Shown: positions 38,132-46,744, counted from the stretch's first letter. The stretch is DNA of 64,000 bases from Streptomyces sp. NBC_00457 (GCF_036014015.1 NZ_CP107905.1:4712001-4776000); one strand, 5' to 3'. Program-made: numbers and translations. The notes: generated from the sequence alone by a model not told the origin.

Positions 38132-39268
38132 TTACTTCAGGCCGATCGCCGCGCAGTCCGCCCCGTACTCCGCGGTGCAGATCTCCTTGACGGTGTAGAC
38201 GTCGTCCTGGATCAGCGTCTCCTCGATGTTGTCCTGGGTGACCGCGATCACCGGTACCAGCTGTGCGGGAATGTCGTCCTGCGTCGGGCTGTCGACCTTG
38301 TCCTGAGTCAGTGCGTCGAACTCGATCGAGCGCCCCTGGACCTTGAACACGGCCATCCTCGCGGCCTGGGTCGCCTCCTCGGCGAACGGCTTGTACACGG
38401 TCATGTACTGGTCGCCCGCGACGATCCGCTGCACCGCGTCCAGATTCGCGTCCTGCCCGGTCACCGGCGGAATCCTGCTCGCGCCCGCCGCCTTCAGCGC
38501 CGTGATGACGGGGCCCGCGAGGCCGTCGCTCGCCGCGTACACGGCGGCGATGTCGTCCACCCCGACGGCCTCGATCGCCTTCCCCATGTTCGCTTCGGCG
38601 ACGTCGGGCGACCACTTGTCCGTGTCGTACTGCTCGACGATGTCGACCTTGCCTTCGAGTTCATCGAGCGCGCCCTTCTTGAACAGTGCCGTGTTCGGGT
38701 CGTCGGGGTCGCCGTTCATCATGACGACCTTGGAGGACTCGGCCCGCGAGCCGAGTTCGCCCATGATGGCGCGGCCCTGCACCTCGCCGACCAGCTCGTT
38801 GTCGTGGGAGACATACGCGTCGATGGGCCCCTGCGCGAGCCGGTCGTAGGCGATGACCGGAATGTTCGCGTCCTTGGCCTTCTGTACGTCCGAGGCGATG
38901 GCCTTGGCATCCAGCGCGTCGACGAGGATGACATCCACCTTGTCGGCGATCATCTTCTGGAACTGCCGGCTCTGCTCGGCCACGCTCGCCTCGGCGTTGG
39001 CGTAGACGACCTTGCCCTTGTTGTTGGTGAGGGTCGCGACTTCCTTCTTGATCAGCGGATGGTCGAACTTGTCGAAACGGGTCGTGTCCTTGTCCGGCAG
39101 GAGCAGGCCCACCGTGATGTCGTCGCCCTTCTCCGGGGTCGCGGAGCTGTCGCTGTCCCCGATTCCGTCGACGACACCGCACGCGGTGATCGACAGGGCC
39201 GAGACGGAGGCGGCGATCGCTATGCAGATACGGCGTAGGGCTGATGTGTGGGGGGAAAGAGGGTTCAC
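38132..39268 (-). CDS. Sugar ABC transporter substrate-binding lipoprotein (XylF-like)
   Basis: 378 aa. The signal peptide ends in lipobox ITAC (C30), followed by a Ser/Asp-rich linker and a two-lobed periplasmic-binding fold. Family cues include VGLLLPDKDTTRFDKFDHPL, VDVILVDALDAKAIASDV and GQDANLDAVQRIVAGDQYMT, as in xylose/ribose binding proteins. No permease or ATPase gene is adjacent, so it is an orphan that must share a transporter or act as a sensor. The GTG start is at 39268. Confidence 0.87.
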   Translation of the reverse strand: MNPLSPHTSALRRICIAIAASVSALSITACGVVDGIGDSDSSATPEKGDDITVGLLLPDKDTTRFDKFDHPLIKKEVATLTNNKGKVVYANAEASVAEQSRQFQKMIADKVDVILVDALDAKAIASDVQKAKDANIPVIAYDRLAQGPIDAYVSHDNELVGEVQGRAIMGELGSRAESSKVVMMNGDPDDPNTALFKKGALDELEGKVDIVEQYDTDKWSPDVAEANMGKAIEAVGVDDIAAVYAASDGLAGPVITALKAAGASRIPPVTGQDANLDAVQRIVAGDQYMTVYKPFAEEATQAARMAVFKVQGRSIEFDALTQDKVDSPTQDDIPAQLVPVIAVTQDNIEETLIQDDVYTVKEICTAEYGADCAAIGLK

Positions 39269-39384
39269 TACTGGAGCCTTCCGAGCGGATGAGCGGCGTT
39301 GCTACCCGGGTGGCGGTAGCCAATGCCCCGGCGGCATGTCACGTCAAGCGGTTGTCGTCACAGGACGGCAACCGTTTTCCGCGC

Positions 39385-39795
39385 TCAGAACCCCGGCTCC
39401 TTGAGGGCGAGTTCCACCCACACCGTCTTCCCGACGTCGCGCTCCGCAACGCCCCAGGTGAGAGCGAGCAGCGAGACGAGAATCAACCCCCGCCCACACT
39501 CCCCCTCCGGCTCATTGATGAACCGGAGCTGCCGATCCCCCCTCGGGTCACTCACCTCAATACGCACGGTCTCCTCAGGAAACAGCAGCAGCCGCAACTC
39601 GAAGTCCCGCCCGGGAACACGACCGTGCGTCACGGCATTCGCCGCGAGCTCGGCGACCAGCTGCTGCGCGGTGCGGTTCACCTCGCTGTCGTACGGGTGC
39701 CCCCACGCGGCGAGTTGCAACGCGGTGAGTCGTCTGGCGAGCCGGGCACCTCGGGGGGTGGCACTCAGGCGCTGGGTGGAGATTTCGGCGTTCAC
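39385..39795 (-). CDS. ATP-binding protein of the anti-sigma/HATPase_c_2 family
   Basis: 136 aa GHKL-fold protein like SpoIIAB/RsbW regulators. The N box VAELAANAVTHGRV, the G1-like EVSDPRGDR and the late GRGLILVSLLALTWGV are present. In Streptomyces such ATPases are commonly encoded beside XRE/DUF397 pairs of the whiJ/abaA type. Here it is divergent from such a pair, 100 bases away. The partner protein is unknown. Confidence 0.85.
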   Translation of the reverse strand: MNAEISTQRLSATPRGARLARRLTALQLAAWGHPYDSEVNRTAQQLVAELAANAVTHGRVPGRDFELRLLLFPEETVRIEVSDPRGDRQLRFINEPEGECGRGLILVSLLALTWGVAERDVGKTVWVELALKEPGF

Positions 39796-39895
39796 GTCAC
39801 TCAGCGTGGCCGGTTGTATCTACGCTGGCCAGGGGCGACGGCGCGACTCTGCGTAGCAGTACGGCTGCGGGGCGTGCGATGTCGGGCAGTCGGCC

Positions 39896-40792
39896 GTGAC
39901 CAACGACGACGCAGGGGCGGTGACGCACGTGACGGATGAGCGGGAGCGGCGGCCGGAGACGCCGGCGGAGGCGGATGGAACCATCGAGTTGTTCCGCACG
40001 CTGGGCAGGATGCTCCGGCTGCTGCGCGAGCGGGCGGGGCTGACACAGAAGCAGTTCGGCGCCATGGTCGGATACGGGCCCGACCAGATCGGGGCGATGG
40101 AGCGGGGAGTGCGGGCACCCCGGCCGGAGTTCCTGGAGAAGGCGGACGAACTCCTCAACGCCGACGGGCTGTTGAAGGAGGCGATGGAGGACGTCGAGCA
40201 GGCGATGTCCAAGCGGCGGACCCGGCATCCGGAGTGGTACCGGAGTTACGCGGCGCTGGAGGCGGAGGCCGTCGAGCTGCACTTCTACGCCAACCATGGC
40301 ATGCCGGGGCTGCTACAAACGCCGGACTACGCGCACGCCGTGTTCGTCAAGCGGCGCCCGCTGCTGAGCGAGGAGGCCATCGAGAAGCGGGTGTCGGACC
40401 GGCTGTCCCGGCAGCAGGTCTTCGAGCGCGACCCCCTGCCCGTCATCAGCTACGTGCTCGAAGAGGTCATCCTCGACCGGCCGATCGGCGGGAAGGCGGT
40501 CTTCGCGGAGCAGTTGGAGCGTCTGCTGAAGATCGGCAGCCTGCGGAACGTCGAACTCCAGGTCATGCCGACCAAGGTCGAGGAACACCCCAACCTGGGC
40601 GGTGCGTTCAACCTGCTGACGCCCCAGAAGCATGCGCAGGTGGGCTATACGGAAGCGCAGGGCTATCCAAGGCTTATCACTGACACGGAGGAAGTACGGA
40701 AGCTCGCCGAGCGCTATGGAATCATGCGGGCACTGGCCCTCAGTCCCTTGGAGTCCCGCACCTTGATCGAGAAGAAGTTGGGGGAGCTGTGA
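39896..40792 (+). CDS. XRE regulator, Scr1 family antitoxin-like
   Basis: 298 aa. An N-terminal helix-turn-helix is at about 33-90 (LRERAGLTQKQFGAMVGYGP). The C-terminal Scr1/DUF5753 domain has WYRSYAALEAEAVELHFYAN, GLLQTPDYAHAVF and RLSRQQVFERDP, the usual landmarks. Relatives such as WhiJ bind the DUF397 protein encoded next door and control development. The GTG start at 39896 overlaps no gene; later GTGs (near 39920) are possible. The stop overlaps the DUF397 start as GTGA. Confidence 0.9.
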   Translation: MTNDDAGAVTHVTDERERRPETPAEADGTIELFRTLGRMLRLLRERAGLTQKQFGAMVGYGPDQIGAMERGVRAPRPEFLEKADELLNADGLLKEAMEDVEQAMSKRRTRHPEWYRSYAALEAEAVELHFYANHGMPGLLQTPDYAHAVFVKRRPLLSEEAIEKRVSDRLSRQQVFERDPLPVISYVLEEVILDRPIGGKAVFAEQLERLLKIGSLRNVELQVMPTKVEEHPNLGGAFNLLTPQKHAQVGYTEAQGYPRLITDTEEVRKLAERYGIMRALALSPLESRTLIEKKLGEL

Positions 40793-41034
40793 ACATCGAC
40801 AGGCTCGACTGGTTCAAGTCCAGCTACAGCGACGGCGAGGGCGGCGAGTGCCTCGAAGCCGCGTACGTCTGGCGCAAGTCGACGCACAGCGGAGGCGAGG
40901 GCGGCGAATGCGTAGAAGTCGCCACCTGCCCCCACACCATCCACATCCGCGACTCCAAGAACCCCACCGGCCCCCGCCTCACCCTCTCCCCCACAGTCTG
41001 GGCCGACTTCCTCACCTACGCCGGGAGTGCTTGA
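40789..41034 (+). CDS. DUF397 protein with duplicated N-terminal half
   Basis: 81 aa. DUF397 usually has one WxKSSxSxGxGGxCVEVA block followed by IHIRDSK and a final helix. Here the first block occurs twice: WFKSSYSDGEGGECLEAA (about 8-25) and WRKSTHSGGEGGECVEVAT (about 28-46), then IHIRDSKNPTGP and WADFLTYA. DUF397 proteins act with their neighbouring XRE regulators. Start GTG 40789 overlaps the XRE stop; its own stop shares one base with the next start. Confidence 0.88.
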   Translation: MNIDRLDWFKSSYSDGEGGECLEAAYVWRKSTHSGGEGGECVEVATCPHTIHIRDSKNPTGPRLTLSPTVWADFLTYAGSA

Positions 41035-42008
41035 TGCGCCGGTCGGCCCGTGACGAGACGCACGCGCAGGGAACGGACTCGACCGCCCGGGCGCGTACCC
41101 CTCAACCCGCCCACCCCCTGTTGGCGTTGCAGCGCACTGCGGGCAATGCCGCCGTCACCGCGGTGATCCAGCGCATGGAGGCCCCGGGCGGCAAACGCAA
41201 GAGGTCCAAGTCGCCGGAGGAGCAAGAGCCGGCGAAGCAGGCACGGGAAGCCGGGAGCTCCTCCGAGGAGGAGGAGTGGGAGGAGCAGTTCTCGGCGGAC
41301 AGCGTGGAGCGGATCACCAGGCAGCAGACCAAGATAACCGCAATGCTGGAGCAGGCGGACAACGAGGGCATTTCCCAGCAGGCCAAGAATAAAGCCCAAG
41401 ACATGTTGGACATTCTTTCCCTGCTGAAGAACCTGGCTCCCCTGCGGTCGGTGGAGACCGTGCGCGAGGCCATCAGGCTCGTCCGTGAGAAACCGGACAG
41501 CAAGACGAAGACCACGTATCTGGAAAAACTCGAGGACCAGCTCGAATACCTTGCGCAGGACTTCCCGTCCGCAGGGCCTCCGACCAAAGACACCCTCGAA
41601 GCCATGTGGCCCCAACTGACGCCCGCCTTCGGCAGCTCCGGCGGTGAGGTGGGCGAGGACGGCTGTGAGGACAGGGCCCACGCGATCTGTCTGGCGATCG
41701 CCGAGCGGGACCCGGCGATCGCCGCCAACCATCTCTCGAAGCAGTGGGCCACGTCATCGGGGGGCCGTGTGCACGCCGATCACCAGTGGAGGCACCACGT
41801 CGCGGCCTCGGTGACGACGGCGGACGGAGTCCTGGTCATCGATCCCGTCTTCTCCAGGTCGGGTCCGCTCGAACTGAGCGAGTGGGCCGACCGCGTCCAG
41901 GTGAACAAGGACACGAACGTCCACCAGACCGCCTGGGGATTCCTCGGGAGACCGGGCGACGACAATCGGCCGGACCAGCTCAGCGCCACGGAATACAGTC
42001 CCCACTAA
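41034..42008 (+). CDS. Putative protein-glutaminase toxin with injection-system cargo motif
   Basis: 324 aa. The N-terminus holds HPLLALQRTAGNAAVTAVIQR (core at 32-41), the motif found at the start of many actinobacterial proteins linked to extracellular contractile injection systems. Residues 52-90 are charged and disordered, and 90-178 are helical. The C-terminal domain (about 205-290) matches the layout of protein-glutaminases: C211 in DGCEDRAH, KQW at 236-238, WRHHVA with H254/H255, and VIDP with D270, then PLELSEW. Such enzymes deamidate glutamine side chains. The start shares one base with the DUF397 stop. Base composition is less GC-rich than nearby genes. No immunity gene is obvious. 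Confidence 0.72.
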   Translation: MRRSARDETHAQGTDSTARARTPQPAHPLLALQRTAGNAAVTAVIQRMEAPGGKRKRSKSPEEQEPAKQAREAGSSSEEEEWEEQFSADSVERITRQQTKITAMLEQADNEGISQQAKNKAQDMLDILSLLKNLAPLRSVETVREAIRLVREKPDSKTKTTYLEKLEDQLEYLAQDFPSAGPPTKDTLEAMWPQLTPAFGSSGGEVGEDGCEDRAHAICLAIAERDPAIAANHLSKQWATSSGGRVHADHQWRHHVAASVTTADGVLVIDPVFSRSGPLELSEWADRVQVNKDTNVHQTAWGFLGRPGDDNRPDQLSATEYSPH

Positions 42009-43948
42009 CGTTCGTACAGCCGCTCCACATCCGCCGCGAAGTCCCGCATGACCGCCTCGCGGCGCAGTTTCATGGAGGGCGTCAGATGGCCGGAGAACTC
42101 CGTGAAGTCCTGCGGCAGAATCGCAAAGCGACGGATCGACTCGGGGCGGGAGACGAGCTTGTTGGCGTCGTCCACGGCGCGTTGCAGGATGGCGGTCAAC
42201 TCCTCGTCGTTGACCAGGAGTTCGGCGGGGACGGGGTGTTTGCCGTTCATGCGGCGCCAGTGGGTGATGCCGTCCATGTCGAGGGTGATCAGCGCGGAGA
42301 CGTAGGGGCGGCCGTCGCCGACGACGATCGCCTGGGAGATCAGCGGGTGGGAGCGGAGCCAGTTCTCCAGCGGGGCCGGGGCCACACTCTTGCCGCCCGC
42401 GGTGATCAGGAGTTCCTTCTTGCGGCCGGTGATCGTCAGGTAGCCCTCGTCGTCCAGCGCGCCGATGTCCCCCGTCGCCAGCCAGCCGTCGGGGGCCGCG
42501 GGGACGACTCCGCCGGCCTGCGGGTCCCAGTAGCCGCGCAGCACCTGACCGCCGGCCAGCAGAATCTCGCCGTCCGCGGCGATGCGGACCCTGGTACCGG
42601 GGAGCGGCCAGCCGACCGTGCCCAGACGGGGTTTGAGCGGGGGTGTGATGGTCGCCGCGGCGGTGACCTCGGTCAGACCGTAGCCCTCGTAGATCTCGAT
42701 GCCCGCCCCGGCGTAGAACGCGGCCAGCCGCCTGCCCAGCGGTGAGCCGCCGCAGATCGCGTACCGCACGCGTCCGCCCATGGCGTTGCGGATACGGCGG
42801 TAGACCAGCGGGTCGTAGAAGGTGCGCGCGGCTTTCAGCGCCCGGTTGGGGCCCGAGCCCGTCCCCGTCTGTTTCGCCTCCATCGCCTCGCCGTACTTGA
42901 TGGCCACGTTCGTCGCACGGTCGAACGCCGAGACCCGGCCGCTCGACTCCGCACGCGCCCGCGCGCTGTTGAAGATCTTCTCCAGCATGTACGGGATGGC
43001 CAGCAGACACGTCGGTCTGAAGCTCGCCAGGTCCGGCAGCAGGTCGTCCGGTTTCAGGCTCGGCGCATGACCCAACCGTACTCCCGCCCGGACGCATGCG
43101 ATCGCCACCATCCGGCCGAAGACATGCGACATCGGCAGGAACAGCAGAACCGACGCCTCTTCGCTCGTCCGCGCCTTGAAGATCGGGTACAGGAGTTCGA
43201 TCGCGTTGTCGACCTCGGCGAAGAAGTTGCCGTGGCTGAGCGCGCAGCCCTTGGGCCGGCCGGTCGTGCCCGAGGTGTAGACGAGGGTGGCGATGGTGTC
43301 GGGGACCAGCATCCCGCGGCGTACGTCCACCTCCTGGTCCGGCACCTGCTCGCCCAGCTCCGCCAGCCGGTCCACATGGCCCTTCTCGATGACCCACATA
43401 TGGCGCAGGTCGGGCAGGCGTTCGCGCTCGGGGCCGATGGCGGCGGCCTGCGCGGCGGTCTCGGTGACCAGGGCGACCGCGCCGGAGTCCTGGAGGATCC
43501 AGCGGACCTGGAAGACGGAGGAGGTGGGGTAGACGGGGACGGTCACCAGGCCGGCGGCCCAGGCGGCGAAGTCGAGGAGCGTCCACTCGTACCTCGTACG
43601 CGCCATGACGGCGACCCGGTCGCCGGGGACCAGCCCTTCGGCGATCAGCCCTTTGGCCACCGCGTGCACCTGCGCGGCGAACTCGGCGGCGGTCACGTCG
43701 ATCCAGCTGTCGTCCTCCGTCTTGCGGCTGAGGACGACAAGTTCCGGCTGCGTCTCCGCACGGTCGAACGGCAGGTCGGCGAGCGAGCCGTGCACGGCCG
43801 GTGCGACCAGCGGCGGGATGGCCACCTCCCGCACCACTCCGTCCAGCCGACGGATCTCCGGCGCCCTGAGGATCGGCTCGCCGTCGTAGTCGAGGTCGAT
43901 GCCGAAGTCGGGGGTGGAGCCGGACGGGGACGCTTGCGGGATCGACAT
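42005..43948 (-). CDS. Long-chain fatty-acid--CoA ligase (AMP-forming)
   Basis: 647 aa ANL-superfamily enzyme that activates fatty acids to acyl-CoA via acyl-AMP. The P-loop-like motif TLVYTSGTTGRPKG is at 221-234. GYGLTEV (the YGxTE motif) and the hinge GYLTITGRKKELLITAGGKSV (the K in this region is catalytic) are intact. It is the FadD15-like long form. Its stop overlaps the stop of the convergent toxin gene by 2 bases. It is divergent from a MaoC dehydratase, with shared operator-like palindromes in between. Confidence 0.93.
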   Translation of the reverse strand: MSIPQASPSGSTPDFGIDLDYDGEPILRAPEIRRLDGVVREVAIPPLVAPAVHGSLADLPFDRAETQPELVVLSRKTEDDSWIDVTAAEFAAQVHAVAKGLIAEGLVPGDRVAVMARTRYEWTLLDFAAWAAGLVTVPVYPTSSVFQVRWILQDSGAVALVTETAAQAAAIGPERERLPDLRHMWVIEKGHVDRLAELGEQVPDQEVDVRRGMLVPDTIATLVYTSGTTGRPKGCALSHGNFFAEVDNAIELLYPIFKARTSEEASVLLFLPMSHVFGRMVAIACVRAGVRLGHAPSLKPDDLLPDLASFRPTCLLAIPYMLEKIFNSARARAESSGRVSAFDRATNVAIKYGEAMEAKQTGTGSGPNRALKAARTFYDPLVYRRIRNAMGGRVRYAICGGSPLGRRLAAFYAGAGIEIYEGYGLTEVTAAATITPPLKPRLGTVGWPLPGTRVRIAADGEILLAGGQVLRGYWDPQAGGVVPAAPDGWLATGDIGALDDEGYLTITGRKKELLITAGGKSVAPAPLENWLRSHPLISQAIVVGDGRPYVSALITLDMDGITHWRRMNGKHPVPAELLVNDEELTAILQRAVDDANKLVSRPESIRRFAILPQDFTEFSGHLTPSMKLRREAVMRDFAADVERLYER

Positions 43949-44290
43949 GGGGCAGCTCCTGGGGCGTGCAGCTCGTACCTCTGCTGCATGAAGTACGCGC
44001 AGCGCGTACTGCGGCGTTCACCAGCGGTGTGCGGCCACGCGTGTTACCGCTGGTTAGGTGGGAGATCGTACGGCGCCCAGGTGTGGAGTTCGTGCGGGTT
44101 ACGGGGCGGTAAGGGGCCGGGGATGTGCAACCTCGGCGATCACACAGGAACCGGCCGGACGGACGTCAACTTCCCTGCTCCGCCAGCACGTTGGAACCCC
44201 CTAAGGTGAGGAATGTTCACCTCCCGACCTGGCCTTACCTGAGGTAACTTTACTCCAGAGTAAGCATAGTTTCCGCGTGGGGAGATGACC
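43949..44290. promoter_or_regulatory. Divergent regulatory region of the acyl-CoA ligase and MaoC genes
   Basis: 342 bases without a gene. The right half has three inverted repeats: AGGTGA/TCACCT (44204-44222), TTACC-TGA-GGTAA (44235-44247) and TTACTC-CA-GAGTAA (44250-44263). They are close to the MaoC start, and the sequence after the last (GCATAGTTT) could hold a -10. TetR-family regulators bind palindromes of this size, and one is encoded at 45133-45798. The left half shows nothing recognisable. Confidence 0.6.
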
Positions 44291-45145
44291 ATGGCCGACC
44301 TGACCGACGCGCCCGCGCTCACGCCCCTGCTCGCCCGCGGCGCCCTCCTCTCCCCCTTCAAACGGCCCCGCCCGGACGCCGACTTCCCCCGCACCCGGCT
44401 CGTCCTGCCCGGCGTCCGCATCGACCTCGCCCGGCTGGCCGCCTACGAACGCGTCTGCGGCTTCGCCACCGGCGACGACGCGCTGCCGGTCACCTATCCG
44501 CATGTGCTGGGCTTTCCGCTGGCCATGCGGCTGATGAGCGGCCGGGGCTTTCCGCTGCCGCTGCTGGGACTCGTCCATACGTCGATCGAGATCACCCAGC
44601 GGCGTGCGCTCCCGGCGACCGGGGAGTACGAAGTCGGCGTCCACGTCGAGGGACTGGCGCCCCATCGGCGGGGCACGGAGGCCGCGGTCGTCACGGAGGT
44701 GCGGGCGGCGGGGGACGTCGTATGGGAGTCGCGGAGCACGTATCTGGCCCGGCATCGGACGGACGCCCGTACCCCACCACGATCTCCGACTCCGAAGAAT
44801 CCGAAGAAAGAGACGGAGCCGTTGCCCGTCATCGCCGAGTGGCGGCTGGCCGGAGACATCGGCCGGCGCTACGCGTCCGCGTCCGCGTCCGGAGACCGCA
44901 ACCCGATCCACCTCTACGCCTTCACGGCCCGCCTCTTCGGCTTCCGCCGAGCCATCGCCCACGGGATGTGGACCGTGGCCCGATGCCTGGCGGCACACGG
45001 CGTCCCGGAACGGGCGCTGGTGCGGGCCCAGTTCAAGGCACCGGTGCTGCTGCCGGGCACGGTGACGTACACGGCGGACGGCGAACGCTTCGAGCTACGG
45101 GGCGGCGACCGGACGCATGTGAGTGGCGCGGTCTACCCGGCCTGA
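44291..45145 (+). CDS. MaoC family acyl dehydratase
   Basis: 284 aa double-hotdog type hydratase. The N-terminal hotdog is at about 40-155. The C-terminal MaoC domain has the catalytic Asp/His pattern RYASASASGDRNPIHLYAFTARLFGFRRAIAHGMW, with GDRNPIH and the AHGM motif. It probably acts on enoyl-ACP or enoyl-CoA in lipid metabolism next to the ligase. ATG 44291 is preferred over 44285 because GGGGAG lies 6 bases before it. The 3' end overlaps the convergent TetR gene by 13 bases. Confidence 0.88.
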   Translation: MADLTDAPALTPLLARGALLSPFKRPRPDADFPRTRLVLPGVRIDLARLAAYERVCGFATGDDALPVTYPHVLGFPLAMRLMSGRGFPLPLLGLVHTSIEITQRRALPATGEYEVGVHVEGLAPHRRGTEAAVVTEVRAAGDVVWESRSTYLARHRTDARTPPRSPTPKNPKKETEPLPVIAEWRLAGDIGRRYASASASGDRNPIHLYAFTARLFGFRRAIAHGMWTVARCLAAHGVPERALVRAQFKAPVLLPGTVTYTADGERFELRGGDRTHVSGAVYPA

Positions 45146-45798
45146 GCCGGCTCCGGCTCCTCCGGTGGGGACCAGGGGCGGCCCGCGATCAGGCCGCCCA
45201 GGCCTGCCCAGGCGAAGTTCATGAGTGTTGCGGCGGCCTGACGGGCGGTCATGCCCGGTGTCGTGTTGGCCCAGGCGGCGAGGGACTCGGCGGCGCCGAC
45301 CAGGGCCTCGGCGAGACCGGCGACCTCGCGCTCCGGCAGGTCCGGGTCGTGGTGTGCCTCGCGGGCGCCGGCCAGGATCAACTGCGTGACGAACGCGACG
45401 ATCTCCTCGCGCATCGCGGCGACCTCGGAAGCGAACGGCTCGCCGTGCGTGCGGGCCTGGAGATGCAGCACCGACCAGGCGTCCGGGTTCTGCGAGGTGT
45501 GCGTGAAGAACGCCCGCAGCCCCGCCCAGAGTTGGCGGTCGGCGGGCAGCCCCGGGTCGACGCCCTTGCGGACCGCTTCAGTGAGCGCGGCCGCCTCCCG
45601 GCGGATGCACGCCGTGAAGAGGTCTTCCTTCGAGTTGAGGTACAGATAGACCAACGGCTTGGAGACGCCCGCCAGTTCGGCTATCTCGTCCATCGACGCG
45701 GCCATGTATCCCCGCTGGCCGAAGGTCCGCACGGCGGCGTCGAGCATCTGCTGCTCACGGACGGCACGCGGCATCCGCTTGGTCTTCACGGCACCCAT
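45133..45798 (-). CDS. TetR family transcriptional regulator
   Basis: 221 aa. The N-terminal TetR helix-turn-helix covers about 12-60 (MLDAAVRTFGQRGYMAASMD, EIAELAGVSKPLVYLYLNSK), followed by a helical ligand domain. It is convergent with the MaoC gene. The palindromes at 44235-44263 are its most likely local operators, perhaps with acyl-CoA as ligand; this is inference from position. Confidence 0.9.
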   Translation of the reverse strand: MGAVKTKRMPRAVREQQMLDAAVRTFGQRGYMAASMDEIAELAGVSKPLVYLYLNSKEDLFTACIRREAAALTEAVRKGVDPGLPADRQLWAGLRAFFTHTSQNPDAWSVLHLQARTHGEPFASEVAAMREEIVAFVTQLILAGAREAHHDPDLPEREVAGLAEALVGAAESLAAWANTTPGMTARQAAATLMNFAWAGLGGLIAGRPWSPPEEPEPAQAG

Positions 45799-45834
45799 GG
45801 GGTCAGCCTACGGTTCGCAGGCCGCGGCAGTGCC

Positions 45835-46134
45835 TTAAGAGGCGTGCCCCTGCGCACGGGAGGCGTCGTCCGCCACGTCCTCCTGGGAGCGGTTGGCGTC
45901 CAGGTTGGCCTTCACCCGGTCCACTTTCTGGACGATCCGCACCGACGCCCGGTCCCGCTCCTTGCGCAGCGCCACGAAGCTGATCGGGGCGGAGATCACC
46001 AGAGCCAGCAGGACGACCCACATGCCGTTGGACTCGCCGAGACCGCGCGGGGCCAGGCCGGAGTAGACGAGGCCCCAGACGACCACGAGGCAGCCCGCGA
46101 AGATCCCGAGGCGCATCAGTGTGTAGCGGAGCAT
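45835..46134 (-). CDS. DUF4229 membrane protein
   Basis: 99 aa with two or three membrane helices (about 4-24 and 37-56) and a charged cytoplasmic tail ending in Asp/Glu/Arg-rich sequence. It matches the DUF4229 pattern MLRYTLMRLGIFAGCLVVVW. Small proteins of this family occur near mqnE in streptomycetes as I recall, and their function is unknown. ATG 46134 is preferred because the family starts there; an in-frame start 24 bases upstream exists. Confidence 0.8.
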   Translation of the reverse strand: MLRYTLMRLGIFAGCLVVVWGLVYSGLAPRGLGESNGMWVVLLALVISAPISFVALRKERDRASVRIVQKVDRVKANLDANRSQEDVADDASRAQGHAS

Positions 46135-46219
46135 CTCAATCCACTCTTCCGATTCCAAAAAGGTCCGTCATCCAGTGAAGCACGCGCACCTTCCGATCTT
46201 GGAGGGGGGTGTACGACGG

Positions 46220-46744
46220 TCAGCTCAGCGTCAGCAGCATGTGCACGTCGTCCCGGTCGTCCCCGGGAGCGACGCGGATCGCGCCGGGGACCCGCCCGAC
46301 CTCCTTGTAGCCGCAGGAGCCGTAGAACCGCTCAAGACCGTTGCCGCCCCGGCAGGTGAGCCGGATCGCCTCGATGCCGTCGAAGCCGCGGGCCGCGTCC
46401 TCGGCGGCGGACAGCAGGTCACGGCCGTAGCCCCGGCCCTGGTGCCGCGGGTGCACCATCACCGTGTACAGCCACAGCCAGTGCGTCATCAGCCGGTGCG
46501 TGTTGAACGTGAGGAAGGCGGCCGCCGCGACCTGCCCGGCCTCGTCGTGCCCGACGAGCAGCCGGGTGCGGCCCTCCGCCATCGCCGCGAAGTGCTTCAC
46601 CAGCTCCGGGCGTATCGCCTCCCGCGTCACCGGGGGCACGAAACCGACGGAGCCGCCCGCGTTGGAGACGTCGGTCCACAGGCCGAGAATGCCGTCGCGG
46701 AGGGCGGGATCGACGGCGGGGTCCAGGGTGAAAGTAAGGGACAC
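46220..46744 (-). CDS. GNAT family N-acetyltransferase
   Basis: 174 aa. The acetyl-CoA loop VMVHPRHQGRGYGRDLLSAAE (Q/RxxGxG/A) is at about 95-115, and RFYGSCGYKEVGRVPGA is the usual C-terminal GNAT motif. The substrate is unknown. It lies between the DUF4229 gene and the UdgX gene on the same strand. Confidence 0.87.
   Translation of the reverse strand: MSLTFTLDPAVDPALRDGILGLWTDVSNAGGSVGFVPPVTREAIRPELVKHFAAMAEGRTRLLVGHDEAGQVAAAAFLTFNTHRLMTHWLWLYTVMVHPRHQGRGYGRDLLSAAEDAARGFDGIEAIRLTCRGGNGLERFYGSCGYKEVGRVPGAIRVAPGDDRDDVHMLLTLS

Noticed and set aside
39896..40792. Identification of the XRE gene as whiJ itself
   Set aside because: It belongs to the same type, but whiJ would be expected between mqnC and mqnA in S. 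coelicolor order, not between mqnA and mqnE, so it is called a paralogue only.
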